Source: Candidatus Kapaibacterium sp.
GTDB lineage: Bacteria > Bacteroidota > Ignavibacteria > Palsa-1295
Assembly: GCA_017882165.1 (NCBI GenBank)
Contig: JADGPZ010000006.1
Coordinates: forward strand, 1 to 43,927
Direction of reading: 5' to 3'
Length of the DNA stretch: 43,927 nt
This document shows positions 24,481 through 30,611 of the stretch, piece after piece (within the stretch, counting starts at the first letter, position 1; the number at the start of each line of letters is the position of its first letter). The position numbers and the translations under genes were made by a program. The notes below the pieces were generated by a model. It did not search any database. It worked only from the letters and a program-made list of their open reading frames with translations, and was not told the origin of the DNA.

Positions 24481-24775
24481 ATTTACGCGCGACCACATGA
24501 TCGTCTCGCTGGAGGACGGGCGCATTCTTCAGATGCCGCTCGACTGGTTTCCCGCGCTTCGCTCGGCAACGCGCACGCAACTTAATCACTACGAGTGGAT
24601 TGGCCGTGGCATCGGGATTGAGTGGCCGGATCTCGATGAGTTCTTGTCTGTCGAAGGGTTTTTGAGGAACACCGCCGGACCCGTTCCGATACGTCACAAG
24701 AGGCCGAGCAAGCTCGTACCCGCCCCACAACCGCGCCGCGCGCCGGCAAAACGAACGCGCAGAGTAGCAGCATAA
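24440..24775 (+). CDS. DUF2442 protein with basic C-terminal tail
   Basis: A 111-residue protein from ATG 24440 (MNNSVPNIRATDLKF). The DUF2442 core is VSLEDGRILQMPLDWFPAL, then WIGRGIGIEWPDLDEFLSVE. Ordinary members end soon after that motif. This one continues for about 40 residues into a Pro/Arg/Lys/Ala tail ending APAKRTRRVAA. The same tail ends an unrelated antitoxin-like protein at 27384-27629 and survives as a frameshifted remnant after hicB. DUF2442 proteins are thought to bind DNA and may be the antitoxin of the DUF4160 partner. Confidence 0.82.
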   Translation: MNNSVPNIRATDLKFTRDHMIVSLEDGRILQMPLDWFPALRSATRTQLNHYEWIGRGIGIEWPDLDEFLSVEGFLRNTAGPVPIRHKRPSKLVPAPQPRRAPAKRTRRVAA

Positions 24776-24865
24776 CGCGCTCCGGCATGCGCCGACGCTC
24801 CGCCGACAGCCCATGGCCCCTCCCAGCGCCGGGAGTGCGCGGATTTGCCCGCGGCGGCGGGCAAC
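24722..24865 (+). repeat. GC-rich direct repeat, copy 1 (tail of the DUF2442 gene and beyond)
   Basis: It starts in the basic tail of the DUF2442 gene (ACAACCGCGCCGCG) and runs past its stop into GC-rich non-coding DNA containing GCGCCGACGCTCCGCCG and CCCATGGC. A second copy lies at 25396-25555. The two bracket the HicAB genes. Confidence 0.8.
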
Positions 24866-24904
24866 CGGGGCGAGAGGGTGATGACAGAATTACACTAAGA
24901 TCAA

Positions 24905-25156
24905 GTGAATCCACACAAGACGCTCGAAGCCCTACTGAGGGGCACTTCGGACTACAATATCCGGTTCACTGAACTGACGGGGATGCTGCGGTCCATGGGA
25001 TTTTCCGAGCGGATTCGAAGCAGTCATCACATGTATTCGAAAGTCGGCATCCGCGAGCTTATTGACCTGCAACCCGAGAACGGAATGGCAAAAGCCTATC
25101 AGGTGCGGCAAGTTCGGAAGATTCTTTTGCAATATCAGTTATTAGACACACCATGA
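24905..25156 (+). CDS. hicA: HicA-family toxin
   Basis: An 83-residue protein from GTG 24905. The HicA double-stranded-RNA-binding-like fold is recognisable from FTELTGMLRSMGFSERI, the catalytic-histidine segment SSHHMYSKVG and KAYQVRQVRKILLQYQL. HicA toxins cleave or block mRNA. Its ATGA overlap with hicB at 25153-25156 gives the standard toxin-first hicAB order. It follows 130 bases after the DUF2442 gene. Confidence 0.88.
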   Translation: MNPHKTLEALLRGTSDYNIRFTELTGMLRSMGFSERIRSSHHMYSKVGIRELIDLQPENGMAKAYQVRQVRKILLQYQLLDTP

Positions 25157-25362
25157 GCCGATACGAAATTATCATTTACTGGAGCGAACCCGATGATCGC
25201 TTCATCGCTGAAGTGCCGGAGCTTCCCGGCTGCATGGCCGATGGCAAGACCTACTCCGAAACGCTTGTGAATGTCGAAGAAGTGATGCGCGAGTGGATTG
25301 ACTATGCGAAGGAATTAGGCCGCGAAATACCCGAACCCAAAGGACGGCTGGCATACGCGTAG
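25153..25362 (+). CDS. hicB: HicB-family antitoxin (short form)
   Basis: A 69-residue protein with the HicB partial RNase H fold: YWSEPDDRFIAEVPELPGC, then GKTYSETLVNVEEVMREWID. It lacks the separate C-terminal DNA-binding domain of long HicB proteins. It overlaps hicA by 4 bases. If its TAG were read through, the same frame would continue into sequence resembling the basic tail of the neighbouring DUF2442 protein (AAQPRRG), suggesting a lost or decayed C-terminal tail. Confidence 0.88.
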   Translation: MSRYEIIIYWSEPDDRFIAEVPELPGCMADGKTYSETLVNVEEVMREWIDYAKELGREIPEPKGRLAYA

Positions 25363-25395
25363 ACGAGACACCCAACGGATTCAATCACCACCACT

Positions 25396-25555
25396 GAAGG
25401 TGCCGCACAACCGCGCCGCGGCCAGCGACCACGCTTGGCCCGGCAAAACGAACGCGCAGAGTAGCAGCATAACGCGCTCCGGCACGCGCCGACGCTCCGC
25501 CGCCAGCCCATGGCACCTCCCAGCGCCGGGACTGCGGGGAGTTGCCCGCCGCTGC
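25396..25555 (+). repeat. GC-rich direct repeat, copy 2 (remnant after hicB)
   Basis: It matches 24722-24865 closely, including the codons for PAKRTRRVAA and stop plus about 80 bases of the following GC-rich DNA. An extra ~18-base segment (GCCAGCGACCACGCTTGG) resembles the longer tail version in the gene at 27384. The coding frame is broken here, so this copy is a remnant. Confidence 0.8.
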
Positions 25556-25608
25556 GGGTGCGAGGCAGCGCACGCATCTATCCGCGCCGGGAGGCGTTTG
25601 AAACCTTG

Positions 25609-26379
25609 ATGGATCCAATTGCTAAGGCGTTGTATGATAATATCTTCCTGAAACCTTCAGACCCCGAACACACTGTGCTTTGGCGGTATCTCTCGACTGA
25701 TCCCGACGATGCCACAAGAGGTTCTGTGGATAAATTTGCCTCTCTAATCAAAAGTAACTCTCTATGGCTCACAAAAGCAAGCAAGCTCCCAGATAAATTA
25801 GAGGTTCGATCCACCGATGTTACGCGACGCGATTTGCGCGGAATCATCGAGCGAGCGAATGATTACTACGATGAACAAGAGGAGTTGCAAATCGACGAGG
25901 GAATGCCCGCTTTGTTCTTCGTAAACTGCTGGCATCGCAATGATTCGGAGGCAAATTGGATGTGGCGTGACTACTGCGGCACCAAGCAAGGAATAGTTGT
26001 GAGAACCACCTTCGCAAAGCTTGAGGCTGCTTGTAATATTTTAGGTGAAGAAAATATCATAGGATGCGGTTGCATTGAATATAATGATCGATCTAATCTT
26101 ATCTTCCCACACGGGAATCCATTCTACGAGTGCATGAGTAAGGATTTGGGATTCAGTCAGGAAAATGAGATTCGGATAGCTACCCTGCGAGTCATTCCTG
26201 ACGATCATGTCGATATGCCAGTTGACTTAGGTGAGCTAATTGATGGTGTTTTTGTACATCGTCTCGCAAGCGAAGATTACTATTCGTCGGTCGAATCGTT
26301 GCTCAAAAATCATTTACCGGCGCTTTTGAATCGGCTTGAATGGTCAAGTCTGAAACGAAGTACTTCAGCAACTGACTGA
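25609..26379 (+). CDS. DUF2971 family protein
   Basis: A 256-residue protein from ATG 25609. It has the DUF2971 layout: HTVLWRYLST near the N-terminus, FASLIKSNSLWLTKASKLPD in place of the usual FNDP region, and a central CWHRNDSEANWMWRDYCGTK followed by GIVVRTTF. These proteins occur on defence and accessory islands; biochemical function is unknown. Codon use here is clearly more AT-rich than in the flanking genes, suggesting recent acquisition. It follows the second GC-rich repeat by about 50 bases. Confidence 0.75.
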   Translation: MDPIAKALYDNIFLKPSDPEHTVLWRYLSTDPDDATRGSVDKFASLIKSNSLWLTKASKLPDKLEVRSTDVTRRDLRGIIERANDYYDEQEELQIDEGMPALFFVNCWHRNDSEANWMWRDYCGTKQGIVVRTTFAKLEAACNILGEENIIGCGCIEYNDRSNLIFPHGNPFYECMSKDLGFSQENEIRIATLRVIPDDHVDMPVDLGELIDGVFVHRLASEDYYSSVESLLKNHLPALLNRLEWSSLKRSTSATD

Positions 26380-26380
26380 A

Positions 26381-27220
26381 TTATTCCTCTGCTCCACAAA
26401 TAAGATAAACGCCTTTCTCATCGGGACAAAGACTTATTGTGAGTTTTTGATATTTTTTTTCCCAAGCACTGCGGTGGCCATCACCACTTGCGCCATATGT
26501 TTCGATCTCGAAAAATATTCGACTTCCGTGTACTCCGTTGGGATCATCAAAAAAGGGTTTCCATCCGATAGCCAAGAGAGTTTTCCGAGCTTTAGAATAT
26601 TTTTGACCTACCGTAAGCCCAAGTGGAACAAGAAGTCTATTTGACGCACGATCCTGCTCAGCCTCTTCATCCTTAGTACGTTGGGAAATGTGAGGTCCGA
26701 AAATTGGATCGTCGCAGTAGTCCGCACTGCACAATTCGCCTGAGACCAGAACATCGCCAGGCAAGAGAAATTTTTGTAAGATCTCTTGAGGAGGATCTCC
26801 GATTAGTTGAACGTATCTCTTATTATCCCTGCGGACTATTTTTGAGTTGACAACTATTCCATCGTCGTCATCATTTGGTACTGCGTGAAAACGATAGAAT
26901 TTTCGCAATTCATGGTCATAAACTAGAGCGCCGAATTCGCAGGGGCTGCAGTGTGGATAGCTTCCATTCCAGATGATGAAATGACGGCCGTTTAGAGTGT
27001 ATCTCTCAAGAGGTGTCGCCACGTTAACGTACTTCGGAACTGGGGTGCGTGCTAATTCACGGCCTTTGTGATCCTTCACGATCCAAAAATCGTGCGATAC
27101 ACGAAGAGTGACATCTGCCACAACGAATGTATCCCAAGGATAAGAGCTTCTTGTTTTTTGAGCGTAGCAAGTTACGCTGAAAAATAGCACGATGGACAGG
27201 ATGTGAGTTGATTTGATCAT
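26381..27220 (-). CDS. Secreted protein of unknown function
   Basis: A 279-residue protein starting at ATG 27220 (MIKSTHILSIVLFFSVTCYAQ), with a signal peptide. An upstream ATG at 27247 is less likely. The mature protein is mixed alpha/beta with cysteines in HCSPCEFGALVYDHEL and ELCSADYCDD, possibly forming disulphides. No family was recognised. It is convergent with the DUF2971 gene with one base between them, and shares its AT-rich composition, so both probably arrived together. Confidence 0.72.
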   Translation of the reverse strand: MIKSTHILSIVLFFSVTCYAQKTRSSYPWDTFVVADVTLRVSHDFWIVKDHKGRELARTPVPKYVNVATPLERYTLNGRHFIIWNGSYPHCSPCEFGALVYDHELRKFYRFHAVPNDDDDGIVVNSKIVRRDNKRYVQLIGDPPQEILQKFLLPGDVLVSGELCSADYCDDPIFGPHISQRTKDEEAEQDRASNRLLVPLGLTVGQKYSKARKTLLAIGWKPFFDDPNGVHGSRIFFEIETYGASGDGHRSAWEKKYQKLTISLCPDEKGVYLICGAEE

Positions 27221-27247
27221 GTTTACGAAACGCTGGGCATCTTGCAT

Positions 27248-27382
27248 TTATTTCCGTCTCCGATAAATTCGTATCGGATCGGTGCTGCCTCTCTTCCCTG
27301 TGTACTGATTGTAATTCCCTCTCGTGCTCCAATTATTGAGGCGCGAGTGATCGGGCCGGCTGCGGTAGTGCGGCGCGACGTT
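27248..27382 (-). pseudogene. 3' fragment of a small secreted protein gene
   Basis: Forty-four codons plus stop, reading NVAPHYRSRPDHSRLNNWST and onward. They match the last 44 residues of the intact gene at 28014-28253 with nine substitutions. There is no start codon or signal peptide. It begins on the base after the C that follows the TAG of the gene at 27384. It is a duplicated gene end stranded downstream of an antitoxin-like gene. Confidence 0.75.
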
Positions 27383-27383
27383 G

Positions 27384-27629
27384 CTATGCGGCTACCTTGC
27401 GCGTTCGTTTTGGCGCAACCGTGCGTGGCTTAGATGCTGCGCGGCGCGGAGTTGGCTCAATACGGAGCCGGAAGTGCTGCTTCTTTCCGTGAATCTGCTC
27501 GACCAACCGGAAGGCATCGGCGATGAGCCAGGGGTTCCCGTCTTCGATACACGTATTGAGATACGCCACGGCGTCCTCGGGCTTTGCGAGGTACTTCCGC
27601 ATCAGATCATCGTGAGGTATCGATGGCAT
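27384..27629 (-). CDS. Antitoxin-like protein with helix-turn-helix part replaced by a basic tail
   Basis: An 81-residue protein. Residues 7-48 (LMRKYLAKPEDAVAYLNTCI, then EDGNPWLIADAFRLVEQIHG) resemble the N-terminus of the addiction-module antidote family related to HigA. In that family a helix-turn-helix follows. Here it is replaced by KKQHFRLRIEPTPRRAASKP and a tail ending APKRTRKVAA, nearly the same tail as on the DUF2442 protein at 24440. No matching toxin is adjacent. It starts 2 bases after the upstream membrane-protein gene, so the two are co-transcribed. The family call is tentative. Confidence 0.6.
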   Translation of the reverse strand: MPSIPHDDLMRKYLAKPEDAVAYLNTCIEDGNPWLIADAFRLVEQIHGKKQHFRLRIEPTPRRAASKPRTVAPKRTRKVAA

Positions 27630-27631
27630 TC

Positions 27632-27970
27632 TTAATTTCCTTCTCGTGGTCGGCTGGAGTCTTCGCTCTCAGTTTCTTTAATTCTAAGTTCTTCTGCATC
27701 AAGAGGGATTTTGTCGCTTTCAGAACTCTCAGGATGAACTCCCAAGCGGCTTCGAAGCCAAGCTCGGAACCTCATGTCCGACGATCCTTCCATCCCTTCT
27801 GTTTGGAGAAACAATTGAATGAAGATGTTCAAAACCACGAATACGATGATCGCCATGGCTTTGACCACGCCCTGGTCAGCCTTTGCACCCGAAAACAGTA
27901 GCGAAAATAGGATGTAGAAAAATACGTAAGCAACCCAGAATTCCCAGCGTTTTAGATATTTAAAGTACAT
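27632..27970 (-). CDS. Small membrane protein with charged C-terminus
   Basis: A 112-residue protein starting at ATG 27970 behind a good ribosome binding site (AAGGAGA, about 10 bases upstream). It has two hydrophobic helices (FWVAYVFFYILFSLLFSG and VVKAMAIIVFVVLNIFIQLF), then a soluble tail very rich in Glu, Asp and Ser. No family recognised. It is 2 bases from the antitoxin-like gene downstream. A two-helix membrane protein next to an antitoxin-like protein could be a toxin candidate, but nothing in the sequence proves it. Confidence 0.7.
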   Translation of the reverse strand: MYFKYLKRWEFWVAYVFFYILFSLLFSGAKADQGVVKAMAIIVFVVLNIFIQLFLQTEGMEGSSDMRFRAWLRSRLGVHPESSESDKIPLDAEELRIKETESEDSSRPREGN

Positions 27971-28013
27971 TTGAGTACATCTCCTTCCTGCAAAAATACG
28001 AAATGTCAAATGG

Positions 28014-28253
28014 TTACTTGTGTCTTCGATAAGTTCGAATCGGATCGGCACTACATCTCTTCCCCGTAAACGGATTGTAATTCCCTCTCGTGCTCCAATT
28101 GTCGAGGCGCGAGTGATCGGCCCGGCTGCGGTAGTGCGGCGCGACGTACGTTCCGGTTCTGCGATTGACGTGCCCGCGAACGTGGACCTGCGCCACCGCG
28201 TCACTTGACGCGATGGCGAGGATTGCGAGGATGATTGCAATGTATTGTTTCAT
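28014..28253 (-). CDS. Small secreted basic protein
   Basis: A 79-residue protein with a signal peptide (IAIILAILAIASSDAVAQ) and a 60-residue mature part rich in Arg, His, Tyr and Asn (HVRGHVNRRTGTYVAPHYRS, RGNYNPFTGKR). AAAGGA lies about 12 bases before the ATG. Small proteins with YVAPHYRS and NYNPxTG motifs are common in this phylum and of unknown role. Its last 44 codons are duplicated at 27248-27382. Confidence 0.72.
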   Translation of the reverse strand: MKQYIAIILAILAIASSDAVAQVHVRGHVNRRTGTYVAPHYRSRADHSRLDNWSTRGNYNPFTGKRCSADPIRTYRRHK

Positions 28254-28274
28254 AACCTGCTTGTCCTTTCATAA

Positions 28275-28410
28275 TTATCCTCTGCATAAAAACCTATCGT
28301 TGCGCACGGATGCGTATGCCTCGCACTGCTCCTGCGCGAAGTCTTCCAGCCAGGGCTTCCGCTCGTCCGCGCGCCATAGTCGAATCCTCCAGTAAAATTG
28401 TGTGAGTGCT
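28275..28410 (-). pseudogene. Degenerate copy of part of the neighbouring gene
   Basis: On the minus strand this reads ADERKPWLEDFAQEQCEAYA, matching EKMPWLEDFAHLAL inside the protein at 28415-28861. A 24-base block is identical between 28333-28356 and 28554-28577. The open frame through it begins inside the upstream gene, so it is probably a decayed duplicate rather than a working gene. Confidence 0.45.
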
Positions 28411-28414
28411 CTAT

Positions 28415-28861
28415 TCACGAACAATCTATACCATCCCCGCTTGGCAGGTGCCAGAGATCGCACTCCCAGCAGCCAACTTTCGGGTGTTCGGCAAGTGCTG
28501 CCAAATCCTCTATGTCCCTGCGACGCTCGATCAGCTTCGCCCTCAGCGCCAAATGCGCGAAGTCTTCCAGCCAGGGCATCTTCTCGACCGCGAGCCAGCG
28601 GTTGATGGCGGCGCGGCGGAGGAGGAGGAGATCGTACTCGCCCAATCCGGCGGCTTCGGCATCGGCTGTGAGTACCGGAGCGACTTCGAAATCATACCAC
28701 AGTTCCAGCTCGCGTCCGTGGCGGCTTAGGCGCGGCCAGAGGTAGAAGAACCACGCGAGTACGGGCTCGAAAATGTTGTCGCACCAATTGTCGCGGCCCA
28801 AAAGTTCGTCAAGCAGGCCGATCACGACGCAAAGTATGAAGAAATAGATGATTGCTTTCAT
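28415..28861 (-). CDS. Membrane-anchored protein of unknown function
   Basis: A 148-residue protein behind a strong ribosome binding site (AAAGGAGG, 9 bases upstream of ATG 28861). The N-terminus is a membrane anchor (AIIYFFILCVVIGLLDELLG). The rest is acidic/aromatic and helical (YDFEVAPVLTADAEAAGLGE, INRWLAVEKMPWLEDFAHLA) and ends with CWECDLWHLPSGDG. No family recognised. It is part of a run of short minus-strand genes for exported or membrane proteins. Confidence 0.68.
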   Translation of the reverse strand: MKAIIYFFILCVVIGLLDELLGRDNWCDNIFEPVLAWFFYLWPRLSRHGRELELWYDFEVAPVLTADAEAAGLGEYDLLLLRRAAINRWLAVEKMPWLEDFAHLALRAKLIERRRDIEDLAALAEHPKVGCWECDLWHLPSGDGIDCS

Positions 28862-28876
28862 GGCCGTTGCCTCCTT

Positions 28877-29188
28877 TCAATGACTTCCTCCAAGTACTGC
28901 TTCAATGTGGTTAGTATCGGGATGTGCCCGGCGAAGCGAATCGGCGGTCCAGATCTTCGCTCGCTGGGCATAGATGGCCTGCGAGGCGGAATCGGATTTT
29001 TCGATTTGCTTTACCATGTCGGTGTCCTGTGCGATGACCCAGATGGCGCTGTCGGAGACGAGGCCCCAGTCAACCTTGTAGAGTCGGTCGTGCCAGTAAC
29101 GCCGTTCGGCGCTTGGCCCGCACGAGATGGCAATGATTGCCAGGAGTGAGATCATGGGTGATCTCAGGATTGCGAGTTTCTTTTTCAC
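28877..29188 (-). CDS. Small lipoprotein
   Basis: A 103-residue protein from GTG 29188. The signal is KKKLAILRSPMISLLAIIAI followed by SCGPS, a lipobox-like site at the cysteine. The mature part is charged and helical (ERRYWHDRLYKVDWGLVSDS, AQRAKIWTADSLRRAHPD). No family recognised. It lies 15 bases upstream of the gene at 28415 and is probably co-transcribed with it. Confidence 0.62.
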   Translation of the reverse strand: MKKKLAILRSPMISLLAIIAISCGPSAERRYWHDRLYKVDWGLVSDSAIWVIAQDTDMVKQIEKSDSASQAIYAQRAKIWTADSLRRAHPDTNHIEAVLGGSH

Positions 29189-29258
29189 GTCGGTGTCGTT
29201 TTAGTAAATGGTAAGTAACGACCATCTTCGAAGTAGGAGAGCATCGTCTGACTCTGCG

Positions 29259-29645
29259 TCAGACTCTGCCCTGGGGTTTGGTGAATGGGCTTCGATAATA
29301 TGTCGGTTCGGGGTCGGCATACGGTCCTTTCTCGTTCTGGTGCCGCCACTCATTCCAACGAGCATAATCATAGTCACCCGCCGGAACGAAGGTTGTGTCA
29401 ACCCACGCTTCAGTCGGAATTGCTCTGTCAAAAGTAGCCTTGCTTTTTTTCGGCCACACCCGTTTTTCGTAGACCGGAATTGTCATATAATGGGGATGCG
29501 TGGCATAATATTGATGCTCGCGCGCCCGTTCTTCATCCGCAGGAGTCCAGGTCCGGTGTTGGTAGAACTTGCCGTGAAACCAGATGCCGCTATCGACTGG
29601 CTTCACCGTGTCAATCGCAATTATTAAAAGAAGTGCTACAAGCAT
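29259..29645 (-). CDS. Exported protein of unknown function
   Basis: A 128-residue protein with a short hydrophobic N-terminus (LVALLLIIAI) that may be a signal or anchor. The remainder is rich in Tyr, His, Trp and Pro (WFHGKFYQHRTWTPADEERA, HYMTIPVYEKRVW). No family recognised. A hairpin, GTCTGAC-TCTGC-GTCAGAC (29246-29264), overlaps its stop codon. Confidence 0.55.
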   Translation of the reverse strand: MLVALLLIIAIDTVKPVDSGIWFHGKFYQHRTWTPADEERAREHQYYATHPHYMTIPVYEKRVWPKKSKATFDRAIPTEAWVDTTFVPAGDYDYARWNEWRHQNEKGPYADPEPTYYRSPFTKPQGRV

Positions 29646-29739
29646 GATCGTATTGGTTAGCAGGTAGACGTTAGTGCCTTCTCACGAGGAAGTGAGTAGT
29701 GGATTGCAGCGCCATTGCGCTGTGCTTAGTGCGGAGATT

Positions 29740-29764
29740 CGCTCAGTCAGCTTCGGACTGAGCG
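29740..29764 (-). terminator. Hairpin directly after the small gene at 29767
   Basis: CGCTCAGTC (29740-29748) and GACTGAGCG (29756-29764) make a perfect 9-bp stem with a 7-base loop, 2 bases past the stop on the minus strand. It lacks a T tract. Confidence 0.5.
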
Positions 29765-29766
29765 CT

Positions 29767-29898
29767 TCAGTTTATCGTCTTCGTAAGGCGGCTCCGCCGG
29801 GAGCGGATGAACCGCGAGAGAAAAGGACGGAACGATACGGAGGCGAGCACCCGTGTGAGCGGGGTCTTGAGCGTTGGCACGTTCGGTTGTTTGGTCAT
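29767..29898 (-). CDS. Small basic protein (43 residues) with strong ribosome binding site
   Basis: The frame starts at ATG 29898 and ends at TGA 29767-29769. The start is preceded by AAGGAGG five bases upstream, an ideal Shine-Dalgarno site. The product (MTKQPNVPTLKTPLTRVLAS, then VSFRPFLSRFIRSRRSRLTK) is strongly basic with no acidic residues. A 20-bp palindrome lies just upstream and a perfect hairpin just downstream, giving it the look of a complete single-gene unit. No family recognised; it could be an RNA-binding peptide or a small membrane-active toxin. Confidence 0.5.
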   Translation of the reverse strand: MTKQPNVPTLKTPLTRVLASVSFRPFLSRFIRSRRSRLTKTIN

Positions 29899-29923
29899 AA
29901 CGCCTCCTTGTAGTTGAATTAGG

Positions 29924-29943
29924 TCACATCATTAATAATGTGA
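29924..29943. promoter_or_regulatory. Palindrome upstream of the small basic gene
   Basis: TCACATCATTAATAATGTGA is symmetric except for one position on each side (TCACAT...ATGTGA with ATTAAT at the centre). It is 26 bases upstream of the ATG at 29898, where a repressor would sit. Confidence 0.45.
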
Positions 29944-30004
29944 AATCGCGTGCCAATCCGTGCGAGTCGTCGCCGTATCGATGCAGCTTGCACGGCGTGT
30001 CGCA

Positions 30005-30052
30005 CCGGACCTTCAGGTCCGGTGTCGTGCTTCGCCGGACCTGAAGGTCCGG
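30005..30052. repeat. Long double palindrome
   Basis: CCGGACCTTCAGGTCCGG (30005-30022) and its exact reverse complement CCGGACCTGAAGGTCCGG (30035-30052) form an 18-bp perfect stem around 12 bases. Each arm is also nearly self-complementary, so cruciform or twin-hairpin folding is possible. Confidence 0.75.
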
Positions 30053-30110
30053 CACTACATTATGCGGCCACTGCAATCCTCTTAGTCGCGCAGCGACGGA
30101 GTACTCGCAG

Positions 30111-30353
30111 CCCAGGGTGGAGCGATCTGCACCATAGGTGCGCGGCGAAACCCTGGGTCAGCGTGGGGATTAAATTCGATAGCCCTGGAAGGGCAGAGTA
30201 CATCGCCCTTTCAGGGCTAATATTGTTTTTGGAATCGCGGTCCAGGGGTTCCGTCCGCTGCGGCGGACTCCACCCCTGGCTGCGGGTACTTCGTGGCTCC
30301 GCCACTTTGGGGATGGCGCACCGGGCCGGGAAACCCGGCCGCAACATTTTTTT
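30111..30353. repeat. Array of hairpins in non-coding DNA
   Basis: Consecutive inverted repeats: CCCAGGGT (30111-30118) with ACCCTGGG (30150-30157); an AGCCCTG.AAGGGC pair at about 30181-30215; CCAGGGGTTCCGTCCGC with its near-complement ending at about 30277; and GGCCGGG-AAA-CCCGGCC followed, after a few bases, by a run of nine T, which looks like an intrinsic terminator on the plus strand. There is no convincing gene between 29899 and 30611. This resembles the intergenic repeat units seen in many Bacteroidota genomes and may be transcribed. Confidence 0.6.
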
Positions 30354-30375
30354 TTCAGAATTCTTGACCTACCTC

Positions 30376-30404
30376 TTGCATCCCGGCTTTTCTTGTCTTA
30401 TATT
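30376..30404 (+). promoter_or_regulatory. Putative promoter of a structured leader
   Basis: TTGCAT (30376-30381), a 17-base spacer, then TATATT (30399-30404), directly after the T run that ends the hairpin array. The downstream ~200 bases contain small hairpins (GACAAT-TG-ATTGTC; TTAAAGT-ATT-ACTTTAA). Confidence 0.45.
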
Positions 30405-30611
30405 AGATGCGCAGGTCATAGGCACCATTTCTGGGGAAAAGGATGAATCCGCCGCGGCGGAGAGGGATGAAGGATGAAAAAGAGGTACAGGTACTTAGCT
30501 CATTGACAATTGATTGTCTGGGAGAGGGCGTTCATTAAATGACAACTCAAAAGAGAGAATTAAAGTATTACTTTAACCCGCGGCGGCGGGGGCACCTATC
30601 TTAGGAGGCAA

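Noticed and set aside
24722-25555. Integron cassette array with attC sites
   Set aside because: The GC-rich repeats contain the end of a coding frame, lack the paired attC core-site layout, and no integron integrase is present.
25800-25815. T-arm-like GAGGTTCGATCCACC suggesting a tRNA
   Set aside because: It lies inside the DUF2971 frame, with no matching acceptor, D-arm or anticodon arm around it.
29674-29913. 79-codon plus-strand frame over the small basic gene
   Set aside because: No ribosome binding site and a disordered composition; the minus-strand 43-codon frame has much better signals.
30060-30347. 95-codon minus-strand frame across the hairpin array
   Set aside because: The frame simply reads through inverted repeats; such spurious products are typical of intergenic repeat units.
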